The notes: a model not told the origin generated them from the letters alone. DNA of 64,000 bases from Boesenbergia rotunda (GCA_024364735.1 JAGFNQ010000887.1:497569-561568), one strand, 5' to 3'. Counted from the stretch's first letter, positions 26,401 to 33,841 are shown. Numbers and translations: made by a program.

Positions 26401-29400
26401 GGTGAAAACTATAGGGTTAAGGAGAGGTTGTGATTCAAGTTTTGAATTACAAAATCTCATAACCTCGAGTTGAGATTTCCTAAAGTTTTAGGAACTCAAA
26501 AATCATTGTTGGTGCAATGATGGGGGGTTAGAGCATGTTTTGAGGGGGAGGTCTTCCTTAAAAGCATGAGTTTGAATTTTTATTTTTGGGATAAGTGAAA
26601 GAATGAAGATTGGAAATCTTCATTATGATGAATGCTCAAGGATGAGCATAGGTTCAAATGGAAGGCATGGGACTTTCATTGAGCAAGCCTTTGACCATAT
26701 AGACTCTCGGGGAGAGTTTTTGATGTATGTTAAAGGGGGAGAAATTGAAAGGCTAATAGGGATTAGTCTTTCTCAAACATATTGTCAAACATCAAAAAGG
26801 GGAGATTGTTGGTGCAATCTTGGTTAGGTCAGGGTTGACCTAGGTTGACTAGGCTCGGGTGAGCCGATGTCTGATAAGCTTGGTGAGCTTATGTTTGGAT
26901 GTTTCGATGTTTGATAATTATGTTTGAATGTCGTATGATGTCAAGTGGGTCAAGGTTGACTGGAGACTTGACTAGGTGAAGTCCAGGTGGATCGGGGAGA
27001 TCGCACGCTGGCATGGGAAAAGACCTAGTGGGACTAGGTGAAGTCCAGGTGGATCAGGGAGATCGCACGCTGGCATGGGAAAAGACCTAATGGGACTAGG
27101 TGAAGTCCAGGTGGATCAGGGAGATCGCACGCTGGCAATGGGAAAAGACCTAGTGGGACTAGGTGAAGTCCAAGTGGATCGGGTAGATCGCACGCTGGCA
27201 AGGTGGAAGTCTACCGAGAGACTAGACCTAACTCGAGGGTTAGGCAAACCTGGTTGGGAATCAGGTTAAGTCCTAGTTGAGAGCTAGGATGGAGAAATCC
27301 AGGTTGGTCAAAGGGGTTGACCGTGAATACAAGTTAGGTTGGACTCAATCGATTGGGAGATCGATTGGGTTGTTGTCTCGCGAGAATAGAAAGGATCTTA
27401 ATCAATTGGGTAATTGATTAAGAAGGGTCTTAATCAATTGGGTAATTGATTAAGAAGGACTGTAATCAATTAGGTAATTGATTAAGAAGGACCGTAATCG
27501 ATTGGGTAATCGATTAAGAGAGTTTTGTTGCGAGAACAGAAGATGGCTGAATCGATTGGGTAATCGATTCAACCTTCCCTTAATCGATTGGTCAATCGAT
27601 TAAGGGCAGTCTTAATCGATTGGCTAATCGATTAAGGTTCAAAAACTAGCCGTTGAACGGCTAAGTCTACGTGGTAATCGATTAGGAAACCCTAGGCGTC
27701 GGGTATAAGGGTTTTCACGCATGTTTTAAGCCACAACTCTTCTCCCCTTCTTCTCCTTCATCAGTGCCATTTCAAGGGAAGCCTTGGAGGATATTGCTGC
27801 TGTATTTCCAAGGTTCTAGAGGCAATCACAAGCTTGAAGATAGCAAGGAAAGCAAAGCTTGAGCTTATCATTGTAAATCTTGTAAGATTTCATATTGTAT
27901 TTGCTTAGATTCTTGTTGTATCTTATTGGAAGCTTGTAAGAGGTTTCTCCACCTCAAGAAGGAGATATTTCATAGTGTATGAGAGAGTGAGAGAGTGGAT
28001 CCTTGGATTAGTCACCCGTCCGGGGTGGATACCAAGTAAATCCTTGGTGTTAGCGTTTGCTCGAGTCTTCCGCCGCGACAAATCATCACAGAGCAAATCG
28101 GAGCTAATCACTCCCCCCCTCTAGCTCGTCTACCGGTCCCAACATCTTTTACGTCTCCCGTTTCTGCATGGACCAGATTTCTTCTATTTAAGTATTAAAG
28201 CATCGCCACCATCCTATCAACAAAGTATTCCACAATCCCTTCCATCTATTCCTCAATAACTCGAACCCGCTACTCCATGTCACATTCGTACACATTGTTG
28301 ACATTGTCAATGTGTTGTCTTCTTGGCGGCATGACTATTCAAGATAAGTTCAGCTCTGATACCACAAACTCTTGATCAAACGCCCTCAAAAACAATTAAT
28401 CATGTGTTTAAATAGACTCAAACTCTAATACTGTGAAAAACAAAAATACCCCTAAACCTAACTCAATAAAAAAATAAAAAAATAAAAATTGTTCTTCTGT
28501 CCCACATCAGGGCTATCATTGAATAATGATTACTGGTTAGACAAAAAGTTGAAGAGTTAGGGAAAAGGGAAAAAAACCAAAATTCATGAAAAGCAATACA
28601 AGTAAAAGTCTATAAGCAATTAAATGAAATATAGTTACTAATACTTGTCAGTAATTAAACATTTTCAGTAGAAAGTTTTTAATATTGCCAACTTACGTAC
28701 AAAAGGGACAAATTTTGATTTGCTATAAATTAAAGCATTTAATTATGTTGAATTATTTCCATGTTTATATCTTTTAAACAGTTTGAAAAAATAGAAGACG
28801 ATGACAATAACTGAGAGAATAATTAGGAATTAAGTTGAGCATGGATGTAAAACTTATTTGGAAATTGTGTTAAAAAATTCAATATGTATATACAATCTGG
28901 AATGTACTTTTAATAACATGTCCATTTCTATTCATTTCAATAGGTAGTAATTGTAAGTTAATTTTTATCTAGCAATTCTTAGTTGTTGCATGCCACAATC
29001 AATCTAACTCACATGACATTGACTTCCCAAGAATTAGTTCATGGACTCTGATGCAAGTATCTCCACTTTACGCACATAAGGATATGTGATGTAGGCCAAC
29101 CCATGTTGAAGCCCAATATGACCCTTCAAACTTCAAAAGGGCATAACTTTTGCCTCGGGATTCGAAATCAAGCTCTATGAGGCCGCACAGACTCGGAATC
29201 AGGCTTTGTCAGCTGCCAAACATCCAGAATTTGAAAACCTACATTTGTTACGGGTGAAACCATAACCACCAATTTTTCGGACCCTAATTCCGCCATTTAA
29301 CCGATTTTCGGAGCACTTTTGCTATTTTTGATAATTTTCTTTTTTTAAGATATTTAGGGTAATTTTGGTATTTATAGGAGAGGATTTGTCTCAATCCGCA

Positions 29401-32400
29401 TCCTGTTTTGAGTTAAGATAATTTAGTAACATACTTTCCTTTTCGGATAAAGATCTATTTCCTTTTTCCACAAGATTAGAATCAAGATCTTTTAATTGTA
29501 AAAAACTTCAGGCAGATTAACTGAAGTATTTCCAATAAGAATAGGGTTATATCAAAGATCAGCTCTAAGTCTTTATCTTTTTACACTAATCATGGACAAA
29601 CTCACTGGACACATTCAAGATACAGTGTCATAGTGTATGTTGTTTGCAAATGATATTGTTTTGATAGACGAGACACGTGAAGGAGTAAATGCTAAACTAG
29701 AAACTTGGCGGGAAACACTAGGAGTAAAAGATGTTAGGCTTAGTAGAGTAAAGACAAAATATATGAAATTTAAGTTTAGCAATATTAGACGTAATGAGAC
29801 AATTGTTAAGCTAGAAGATGATCAGTTGTCCAAAACTGAGAGCTTTAAGTATTCAGGATCATTTTTACAAAATGGTAGAGGAATTGAGAGAGATATTTTA
29901 CATAGAATACAAGCAGGATGGTTGAAATGGAGGTTAACGTCGAGTGTTTTATGTTATCGTAAAGTACCTCTAAAATAAAGTGCAGTTCTACAAAATGGCA
30001 GTTAGAGCTGCTATGTTATATGGTGATCAATGTTGAGCTATAACTCAGGCACATGAGCAGAAGATAAAAGTTGCAGAGATGAGGATGTTAAGATGGATGT
30101 ATAGACATACGAGGATAGATAGAACAAGGAATGAAGGCATTAGAAAGAAAGACGGAGTTACATCTATCGATGAAAAACTTTGAGAGGCACGTTTAAGATG
30201 GTATGGGCATGCACTTAAACTGCCAATAAATGTCTCGGTTAGACGATGTGAAACTATGATAAATACGGATATCAAACAAGATAGAGGAAGGTCAAAAAAG
30301 ATTTTGTTAGCAACAATAAAATAAGATAAAATGTATTTAAATATAGATGATAATATAATAGGGGACAGAGCTCAATGGCGTAGAAGGATCCATATAGCCG
30401 ACCCCGCCTAGTGGGATAAGGCTTAGTTGTTGTTATTGTAATTGTAATTTCTTTCTTTTATTTGGGTCTTAGGTTGTAGTATAAATAGGAGTTATGTTTA
30501 GATGTTGAGGATTCATCCTCTATTCATAATAAATTTTTTTATTAAGAACAGCATGTTTCTCTTCGTTTTAGGAGGATTTTCTATTTGTTCTCTCCTCCAT
30601 TTTTCTTTTCTCGGTGGACCGCAGGATAATCGCTATCCTGTCCGACATCAATATGAGTGTTACAACACCTCTTAATCTCCTTCAGCTCATTCAAATCTAA
30701 TTGGAGGAATATGAGACTGAATTGCATGATAACCAAAAACAGACTTAATTAATATGCAGATTTGCTAATGCAACTAAAAACTCAAGCGTACAGCCCTACA
30801 ATCTAAACCAATCTCTCCAACTTATATCTGCGCACAAAAACAATACAAAATACAGTAGTAATAGAGTTTAATGTATAAGAAACTCAGCAACAATCATGAC
30901 TCATTTTTAGTTGCTGATATGCACATCTGATAGGAACAAGTTAGACGTCTTACAATCTTATCAAATAATTCACCGCCAGTGGCAAGTTCCAGGATGATGT
31001 ATATCTTTGTTGAGCTGGCTAAAACCTGATAATCCCATTGAAGAAGTTGCTCTAAAGTTCTTTGTAAATATAATAAGAAAGAAATGTATACAGTGTTGAA
31101 CACAAATTTGAAAAGAAGCCATTGGGTGCATACCTCTTGTAGTTTTACTATGTTCGGGTGCCTCACAATCTTCATTATGGATATTTCTCTCTTTATCTGA
31201 ACCAAGCAAACAAAACACTCAATTAAGAATTAGGATTATAATAGAATCAGGCTAAAGGAAGACATTATAATAACCTAACTACTATAGTTATGCACAACCT
31301 CTGAAATAAAAGTAATTGAAAACATTGAAGTTAACAGGTTTTTACAAAAGAAAATAGGGCGTTTGGTTTGCTCCATTTTCTATTTTCATTTTCCAGAAAA
31401 TCGCATTTTCTCATTTTCTGAAAAATGACTTTATTTCATTTTCTAATTTTTCAAAAAATGTTATATCTTTTTCTGGAAAACAAGGCTAGAAAATGCAAAC
31501 CAAACACGTTTTCCAGAAAACCGCATTTTCTACAAAAAATGAAAATGAAAAACAAGCGTACCAAACGTCCCCTCTCCACTGGTAACTTAATGAATTATAA
31601 AAAATCACAGATGTCAGCATGTAAAACAGCAAAACAGGATGTCGTATAGAAAACATAATCAAACAAAAGTTGAATAGAACTCACAATTAAAGAATGATAA
31701 ATTTTCTTAGTAGAGAATTTTAAGAAGAAAGTAAAACAAGAAAGAAGATAAATTTTCCAACAAAAAAAAAGAAACAAAATCAATTTGAATTGAATATTAA
31801 GCTCACACAAGTGTTAATGCATCTAGTGACAATCCATACGTATCAAGGAACATTGCGCCTCAACAGATCTAATATCGAGTATAGGAAGAAGGAACTGGCA
31901 AATTAATCGAGTAGAGAGATGAGAGATACCTGTCCTTTTAGAAAGAACAAGAGAATAACTCATCATTCACTATCCTTTTTGGAATGCTATATGGGCAGTA
32001 AATTTGAAGTAGTTTTTATTCAATTTGAACACACAACTTTTATAATCTGAACCAAAAGGTGAAAAAATGTGCTAATAGAGACATCTAACTGATGACTAGG
32101 TAAGAATACAGCCATTTTAGCTGATTATCCATTGAAAATATAATCGTTATGCTTGGGATTCAACTAGCCAAACCTCAAGTTCTGAAGCCAATAAACATGG
32201 GTAACTCATAATGGGCGAAATTCCGTTGCCTGTGAAAAAAATAAAAAGAAAAAGAAAATAACGATTCTCCAAGTTACGAAAACTGTGAGACCTGATGGAC
32301 CATCTTATGCTCAAGGATGGTACTCTTTGCAAGGACTTTGATGGCAACGCTCCCACTGGTCTCTGTATTGACAGCAACCTTAACCTTGGCGAAGGTACCC

Positions 32401-32450
32401 TGTCCAATTGTTGCGCCGACATCATATTTGCCAACTTTCTTTAAGCCCAT
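660..32450 (-). CDS. CIPK24: CIPK24/SOS2 protein kinase gene, 13 coding exons seen, 3' end outside window
   Basis: Serine/threonine kinase of the CBL-interacting family. In the SOS pathway the known role is that the calcium sensor CBL4/SOS3 (or CBL10) binds and activates it, and it phosphorylates the Na+/H+ antiporter SOS1 at the plasma membrane. Exons (high to low): 32450-32292, 31196-31134, 31025-30954, 12908-12801, 12724-12650, 12578-12525, 7517-7392, 6646-6557, 4092-3970, 2794-2675, 1434-1318, 883-827, 734-660. All are multiples of three with GT-AG borders and together encode 413 residues. Visible landmarks are the Gly loop G16-Q-G18, ATP lysine K38, HRDLKPEN at 130-137, DFG 150-152, APE 175-177 and NAF 309-311. 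Residues around SALPQKGVGLLRTTCGTPNY, MNAFEMITLSQGLNLSALF and EEEVNLDDI match SOS2 better than other CIPKs I know. The family runs about 445-455 residues, so the C-terminal 30-40 residues are missing, left of base 1. An in-frame TAG lies 9 nt upstream of the ATG. Confidence 0.93.
827..883 (-). CDS. CIPK24: CIPK24 exon 12 (residues 370-388)
   Basis: Encodes MRLEGLSSNKMHQLAVVLE, matching the RLEGLSS segment of SOS2. Acceptor cacag, donor gtactc. Not found as an open-frame call because it is only 57 bp; recognised from family alignment. Confidence 0.9.
1318..1434 (-). CDS. CIPK24: CIPK24 exon 11 (residues 331-369)
   Basis: Encodes DYVKRQTRFISRQPANTIIA, then TIEAVAASIGLKVHSQNFK. It follows NAF and includes the segment known in SOS2 as the PP2C-binding (PPI) region. 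Collinear with the family and open. Confidence 0.93.
1497..2520 (-). mobile_element. RTE-clade LINE fragment, 3' part, in CIPK24 intron 10
   Basis: The minus strand reads from a reverse-transcriptase remnant (LFAHDIVLIDETREGV, then GFRLSRVKTEYMEFKFNNIR and TESFKYLGSFLQNNGEIERD) to the typical RTE 3' end, where a GTGGGATAAGG-like block is followed by a TTG-type repeat tail at 1497-1510. The catalytic FADD box reads FAHD, and many stops and shifts are present. It is a dead, 5'-truncated copy. A closely related piece lies at 29,560-30,448. Confidence 0.75.
2675..2794 (-). CDS. CIPK24: CIPK24 exon 10 with the NAF/FISL motif (residues 291-330)
   Basis: Contains PLIMNAFEMITLSQGLNLSA followed by LFDRRQ. 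NAF (309-311) is the autoinhibitory motif that docks CBL calcium sensors, and it is intact. Flanked by a cacag acceptor and a gtataa donor. Confidence 0.94.
2960..3115 (+). repeat. Possible tRNA-derived SINE remnant in CIPK24 intron 9
   Basis: A TTAGCCATTAGCATG stretch resembling a pol III A box lies about 35 bp before GGGTTCAAATCCC, a good B box (3,089-3,101). It cannot be folded into a full tRNA with a proper acceptor stem, so a decayed tRNA-derived SINE is more likely than a tRNA gene. No clear target duplication was found. Confidence 0.3.
3970..4092 (-). CDS. CIPK24: CIPK24 exon 9 (residues 250-290)
   Basis: Encodes RISAEGIRSDAWFQKNYIPI, then RLGIEEEVNLDDIDAVFND and IE. This is the end of the kinase domain and the junction leading to the regulatory region; EEEVNLDDI is typical of SOS2/CIPK24. 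Acceptor gaag and donor gtgtgt. Confidence 0.92.
5252..5417 (-). mobile_element. Au-family SINE in CIPK24 intron 8
   Basis: On the minus strand it reads as the angiosperm Au SINE: GGGGAGTCTTGCGCAATGG (A-box region), GTGACCTGAAGGTCACA, then a B box at AGTTCGAGTC, and finally GGGAGCTTCGTGCACTG with a terminal GCCC. It is flanked by a perfect 12-bp target duplication GCATGCATACTA at 5,240-5,251 and 5,418-5,429. It is tRNA-derived and non-coding, mobilised in trans by LINE machinery. The intact duplication marks it as a complete insertion. Confidence 0.88.
6557..6646 (-). CDS. CIPK24: CIPK24 exon 8 (residues 220-249)
   Basis: Encodes IKAAEFTCPTHFSLGAKSLI then HQILDPNPKT, the end of the kinase C-lobe. 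The usual tryptophan of the family's CPxWFS motif is histidine here (H230). Donor gtgagt, and the following exon resumes with RI, as expected. Confidence 0.9.
7392..7517 (-). CDS. CIPK24: CIPK24 exon 7 (residues 178-219)
   Basis: Encodes VLGQQGYDGSAADIWSCGVI, then LFVLMAGYLPF and NEVDLPTLYKK: kinase subdomains IX-X. Acceptor tttag, donor gtaagt. Fully open and collinear with the SOS2 family. Confidence 0.94.
9195..9970. repeat. AT-rich GATTAATTAATT minisatellite
   Basis: About 775 bp built from endlessly varied GATTAATTAATTG-type words, with almost no G or C except in GG and GATT steps. No coding potential. It resembles in style the AATTTAATTTGAATTT array near 61 kb but uses a different word, so the two are probably independent. 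Confidence 0.75.
10369..10690. repeat. Diverged tandem repeats, unit about 80-110 bp
   Basis: Four to five imperfect copies of a unit containing CTGCCCACTAGACTAGATAG followed by TGGTAGCATGAGTT and a GC-rich half. Such blocks occur in Ty3-type LTRs and leaders of monocots, and the following sequence (10,690-11,130) looks like LTR material, but no LTR borders could be fixed. Confidence 0.55.
11140..11200. repeat. (TA)n microsatellite
   Basis: Uninterrupted TA dinucleotides for about 60 bp, directly left of the inverted-repeat element. The matching (CT)n and (TA)n runs lie at 11,420-11,480. Confidence 0.9.
11209..11413. mobile_element. Small inverted-repeat element (MITE-like) with 26-bp termini
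   Basis: Terminal inverted repeats at 11,209-11,234 and 11,388-11,413 start TATGCTAAGGACCTTACCG and agree at 25 of 26 positions. The element is 205 bp, AT-rich inside, and sits between a (TA)n run (11,140-11,200) and a (CT)n run (11,420-11,449). No clear target duplication. The inner part (GGGTTATAG, ATTAAGCACAA, then A-rich) recurs, diverged, at 8,330-8,390. Confidence 0.6.
12525..12578 (-). CDS. CIPK24: CIPK24 exon 6 (residues 160-177)
   Basis: Encodes GVGLLRTTCGTPNYVAPE, the activation loop up to the APE motif. T166 lines up with the activating threonine T168 of Arabidopsis SOS2, using the two-residue offset also seen for the ATP lysine. Intron 6 downstream is 5,007 bp. Confidence 0.94.
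12650..12724 (-). CDS. CIPK24: CIPK24 exon 5 (residues 135-159)
   Basis: Begins PENLLLDYQGNLKVSDFGLS and ends ALPQK. Contains the magnesium-binding DFG (D150) and the start of the activation loop. Donor gtaagt. Confidence 0.94.
12801..12908 (-). CDS. CIPK24: CIPK24 exon 4 (residues 99-134)
   Basis: Starts VHQRRLSDNESRRYFQQLID and ends VDYCHSKGVYHRDLK, so it contains the catalytic aspartate D132 of the HRD motif. It lies 18,045 bp of intron away from exon 3. The next intron is 76 bp. Confidence 0.94.
14190..14470 (+). mobile_element. RTE-clade LINE fragment, strongly decayed
   Basis: Plus-strand words such as GTTGGGCTATGAAGCGAGC, GCCACAGAAATGAAGATGTT and TTTAAGATGGTATG match the 3' third of the RTE copies at 29,560-30,448 and 1,497-2,520. 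Only a segment of the C-terminal region is left, and it ends without the repeat tail. Confidence 0.6.
14600..14980 (-). mobile_element. Ty3-type retrotransposon 3' end: pol tail, polypurine tract and LTR
   Basis: On the minus strand a coding-like stretch ending ATTCGAGGGCGAATTTTC meets CATGGGGAGAATGA, a typical Ty3 polypurine tract, followed at 14,965 by an LTR starting TGTAGGAATAC. The LTR carries a TATTTAAA promoter-like box and runs down past 14,817. About 150 bp are shared with 28,365-28,506, so the two may be LTRs of one old element now split by nested insertions. Flanking pentamers do not match, so pairing is not proven. Confidence 0.55.
15240..15480. repeat. GGTTCGACAGTTCGGAACCG-type degenerate repeat
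   Basis: Dense array of AACCG/CGGTT words (GGTTCGACAGTTCG, GGAACCGCTACGGTTCG, CACGGTTCACAGTTCATG). Such motifs are common in subterminal regions of plant hAT transposons, and the flanking 15,640-16,500 has weak coding character, but no terminal inverted repeat or transposase domain could be shown. Confidence 0.45.
16500..16651 (+). pseudogene. Ty3-type pol C-terminal remnant, split by a Copia-like insertion
   Basis: Across the GGATC target site the reading frame IIDFIKLILEEDLPPRPQPD is restored when 16,651 is joined to 20,788, and it continues to a stop and then AACCAGGGGCAAC before an LTR at 20,848. This fits the tail of a Ty3-type polyprotein interrupted by the 16,652-20,782 element. Sequence upstream (15,640-16,500) has open stretches that I cannot assign. 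Confidence 0.4.
16652..17541 (-). repeat. 3' LTR of element 1
   Basis: 890 bp, TG...CA borders. GC-rich in its second half (17,000-17,460), with repeated GGGCGCC words. Confidence 0.85.
18527..19809 (-). pseudogene. Broken Copia-type gag of element 1
   Basis: Starts near 19,809 with LPMFEGELTTWKRKMQ and an UBN2-like capsid region (KELWEKFLELHEGASEAKLA, then QEGEMVTQLHSRI). It then runs into stops (RI*ELITGLTNLGETV), shows a CCHC zinc knuckle CYHCDEEGHVKENC at about 18,996-19,040, and ends in an acidic/coiled-coil stretch (18,527-18,877: LKHENEKLKEEIEILKN). Several stops and frame changes make it non-functional as it stands. Confidence 0.75.
19855..19867 (-). other. Primer-binding site of element 1
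   Basis: TGGTATTAGAGCC, one change from the TGGTATCAGAGCC that pairs with the 3' end of initiator-Met tRNA. Confidence 0.85.
19870..20782 (-). repeat. 5' LTR of element 1
   Basis: 913 bp. Followed on the minus strand by a 2-nt gap and the primer-binding site at 19,855-19,867. Confidence 0.85.
20800..21981 (+). mobile_element. Ty3-type LTR with pol end on its left and primer site/leader on its right
   Basis: A pol-like tail and the purine-rich AACCAGGGGCAAC precede TGATACAGGAGGATCC at about 20,848. LTR-like sequence with a TATATAAACA box (21,116-21,125) then runs to GGCATTCGCACA, followed by ATTGGTGTTAAAGCC, a decayed primer-binding site, and a GC-rich leader up to 21,981. One LTR bordered by both a 3' and a 5' internal end implies a tandem or recombined pair. 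No coding sequence is intact. Confidence 0.5.
21982..23359 (+). repeat. 5' LTR of element 2
   Basis: 1,378 bp. Contains four roughly 64-bp tandem units (22,130-22,380; AGGTGAAGTCCAGGTGGATC) and an array of palindromic AATCGATT pairs (22,545-22,905). Confidence 0.88.
23362..23374 (+). other. Primer-binding site of element 2
   Basis: TGGTATCAGAGCC, a perfect initiator-Met tRNA match, two bases after the LTR. Confidence 0.92.
23488..25004 (+). pseudogene. Copia-type gag of element 2, nearly intact
   Basis: The likely start is the ATG at 23,488 (MEFGYDTRAPPPFDKANFDL); the longer frame from 23,434 would begin in the leader. The UBN2/retrotran_gag region (FDKANFDLWKSKIENYF, KELWSKLARLHEDPS) is followed by an acidic linker and two CCHC knuckles. 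The first reads CFECREK-stop-HYKSKC, with TAA at 24,100-24,102. The second, CFSCKQKGHYRNQC (about 24,220-24,261), is intact. The frame shifts near 24,590 into ENQVLRSKLDKLEKSLKKIE and a basic tail ending NRFWVPKSVFATP, the usual end of such gag proteins. Confidence 0.82.
25005..26816 (+). other. Non-coding interior of element 2
   Basis: No pol-like frame on either strand. Contains another cluster of AATCGATT palindromes (26,115-26,270) and the polypurine tract at the right end. A 74-codon frame at 26,603-26,827 has no recognisable domain and runs into the LTR. Confidence 0.7.
26817..28144 (+). repeat. 3' LTR of element 2
   Basis: 1,328 bp. It lacks a short GTTGATCAAAGGGG-type unit and one AATCGATT pair present in the 5' LTR, which accounts for most of the length difference. 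Confidence 0.88.
28145..28506 (-). mobile_element. Ty3-type 5' LTR fragment, primer site and gag start
   Basis: On the minus strand, an LTR piece (28,506-28,365, TGTGGGACAG start, TATTTAAA box) is followed by TGGTATCAGAGCTG (28,364-28,351) and an ATG at 28,332 encoding MPPRRQHIDNVNNVYECDM, a typical Ty3 gag beginning, with stops soon after and EGIVEYFVDRMVA downstream. The LTR piece matches 14,817-14,965 but lacks the 3' part. Element 2 interrupts this gag. Confidence 0.6.
29085..30680 (+). mobile_element. LTR-like block interrupted by an RTE LINE
   Basis: TGTAGGCCAACCCATG at about 29,085 opens a sequence resembling Ty3 LTR U3 (29,085-29,550). After the RTE segment, LTR-like sequence resumes with a TATAAATAGG box (30,479-30,488), TTCATAATAAATT and ends near CGACATCA (30,640-30,650). 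Borders are approximate; no target duplication could be fixed. Confidence 0.4.
29560..30448 (+). mobile_element. RTE-clade LINE 3' fragment
   Basis: Encodes LFANDIVLIDETREGVNAKL, then RLSRVKTKYMKFKFSNIRRN and SFLQNGRGIERDILHRIQAG before a stop near 29,978. The rest of the RT C-terminus continues out of frame to GATAAGGCTTAG and a GTT-rich tail at 30,427-30,448, the RTE 3' end signature. The catalytic FADD is FAND. 5'-truncated and inactive. Confidence 0.78.
30954..31025 (-). CDS. CIPK24: CIPK24 exon 3 (residues 75-98)
   Basis: Encodes VLASSTKIYIILELATGGEL then FDKI, the hinge of the kinase and the start of the C-lobe. The donor gtaaga opens the roughly 18-kb intron 3. The open frame runs a little into that intron, so the exon end is set by the donor and by family alignment (DKI then VH). 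Confidence 0.93.
31134..31196 (-). CDS. CIPK24: CIPK24 exon 2 (residues 54-74)
   Basis: Encodes IKREISIMKIVRHPNIVKLQ plus E, the alpha-C helix region whose glutamate pairs with the ATP lysine. Clean AG acceptor (ttcag) and GT donor (gtatgc). Intron 1 upstream is 1,095 bp and intron 2 downstream only 108 bp. Confidence 0.93.
31357..31571. mobile_element. MITE-like inverted repeat in CIPK24 intron 1
   Basis: GGGCGTTTGGTTTGC at the left and GCGTACCAAACGTCCC at the right form imperfect terminal inverted repeats around a 215-bp block rich in CATTTTC and GAAAATG. No convincing target duplication. Degenerate relatives (T-rich, same cadence) appear at 40,855-41,250. Confidence 0.5.
32292..32450 (-). 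CDS. CIPK24: CIPK24 exon 1 (residues 1-53)
   Basis: Holds the start codon and the N-lobe: VGKYDVGATIGQGTFAKVKV carries the glycine-rich loop and VAIKVL carries the ATP-anchoring lysine K38, equivalent to K40 of Arabidopsis SOS2. It ends in HKMVHQ before a GT donor (gtctca, a weak match to consensus). The start is set by an in-frame TAG three codons upstream. Confidence 0.93.
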
Positions 32451-33110
32451 TATTCCCTAAATTCGTTGTGAATTGGTATGTGGACCTTCCCTCCTTCTGT
32501 CCTCGCTGGAGTGACTGGTCCCAAGAATAACCATAAATCTATGTAGCAAATAAAAGGGAAGAATGTAAATGGATACCTACTGCCTCCGGATAAGGCGATG
32601 GCCGTGATAGTGCAGCAAAATGAGAAGAAACCGACTGAGATCAATTACAGCAAAGGGGAGCCAACCTACCGTCCCCCCCTTTCCAGCGCCCAACCCCAAT
32701 GCCACGGTCGCCAATTCCCTCAGCTACTAACGTCCCCTGCGACGGAATTCGACAACAAAATTAAGCGATTGCAAAACTAGATCGAGATCTTGAGTCCAAA
32801 AATGCAAGCTAAACCCATCAACTTACCGAGAGGGCGAGGGCTCGTCAATCTCAGCACAGAAAAAAAAACCATGAACACTACGTATGGCTGCAAAAAACGA
32901 CTTGGATCTCTTAAGCAAGTTACGCTTCGCTCGGCCTCGAGGCGATCGGAAACGTGGGAAGCGCCGAAGCGGAGCGAACGAGGAACGAAGGGACGAAAGT
33001 TCTTTTCCCCCGCGGAAACAGGTTCCGGAGTAGAAGGAAACTGTCCTGGCCCGCACTCGAGGTCCCCGTTTACAGCGACAGACGAGCAGAGTCCCAGAAG
33101 TTAACCAAGT
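32451..33110 (-). promoter_or_regulatory. CIPK24 5' leader and core promoter region
   Basis: The stretch upstream of the CIPK24 start becomes GC-rich between about 32,880 and 33,110, in contrast to AT-rich DNA on both sides, as expected for a first exon and core promoter. A GT after GGAGGCAGTAG near 32,580 could be the donor of a 5'-UTR intron. I could not place a TATA box or transcription start firmly. No other gene is visible here. Confidence 0.4.
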
Positions 33111-33119
33111 GCGACGGCT

Positions 33120-33841
33120 CGCACATTTTCTAAAAGATATATTTATCTATTGATTTTCATTTGCTAATTTTGCAAACTGTTTGTTGGGAGTTCCTCAATT
33201 CAGAAGCTTCGTAGTTTTTTTTTTTTTGGTGTGTGTGTTTGGTTTGTAAAATTACAAATTATATTTTTTATAATTCTTTTGATGAATCTATAAATTTCTG
33301 CTTCGAACTATATGGCTCTAAGCAAAGTATGTTCTCCCAATTCCTAGAACCCAACAAAGTTACTGGGCACAGTTGCCACGGGTCGTAAAGAGAAAAGTTA
33401 GATGCCTTTTGTCGCTGTCAGCGCCCTATGGATTGATATAATTAATATCTGTATATTTTATAAATTAATATAGTTGATATTTATATTATTTTAATAAATT
33501 TTTGAATTAATTTTTATTAGAATAATATTTTTTATAATTTATTTATCTATATTTTAATATAGAATCAGCTATATTAGACCGTGCTATATATCAAAAGCCG
33601 TCAAAAGTGCGGTAAAAAGAAAAGTGGAAACTTTTTATCCAGAAAAAAGATATTTTTATGATCCTGTTCGCGCACGTGATAGTTTTATGGCTTTTGGGTG
33701 TTTACTTAAACGGAAGAATAAGACGGTAGAAAGAAGGATCGTTCACATTAAAATTCATTATTATATGATCAAATCACGATGGAGGTTAGGGAAAATAATT
33801 TCTTTCGAATTTATTATATGATCAACTCACGATGGAGGTTA
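33120..33841. other. AT-rich spacer upstream of CIPK24
   Basis: No gene. A roughly 50-bp segment (ATGATCAAATCACGATGGAG onwards) is directly repeated at 33,767-33,812 and again at 33,819; the second copy is interrupted by the MITE. Confidence 0.6.

Larger units (their letters stand above)
21982..28144 (+). mobile_element. Gag-only Copia-like element 2
   Basis: LTRs 21,982-23,359 and 26,817-28,144 start TGTTGGTGCAATCTTGG and end CCGGTCCCAACA. Primer site TGGTATCAGAGCC at 23,362-23,374; polypurine tract CATCAAAAAGGGGAGAT ends at 26,816. Flanking pentamers are TCCTT and TCTTT, a target duplication with one mismatch. The 3.46-kb interior carries a gag with one stop and one frameshift, then about 1.8 kb (25,005-26,800) without recognisable pol. 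LTRs are very alike but differ in tandem-repeat copy number. Confidence 0.88.
12909..30953 (-). other. CIPK24 intron 3, 18,045 bp, nested transposon stack
   Basis: Lies between FDKI (exon 3) and VHQRR (exon 4); both borders are GT-AG and in phase 0. From low to high coordinates it holds AT-rich unique sequence (12,909-14,180), an RTE fragment, a Ty3-type LTR, a gag-only Copia element inside a Ty3-type pol end, a Ty3-type LTR and leader, a second gag-only Copia element, a Ty3-type gag start with PBS, and an LTR-like block with an RTE LINE inside it. Transcription of CIPK24 must cross all of it. Confidence 0.85.

Noticed and set aside
14817..28506. One Ty3 element with short LTRs spanning this whole interval
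   Set aside because: LTR-like ends are similar, but flanking pentamers differ and the 28-kb-side LTR lacks its 3' part; kept as two fragments.
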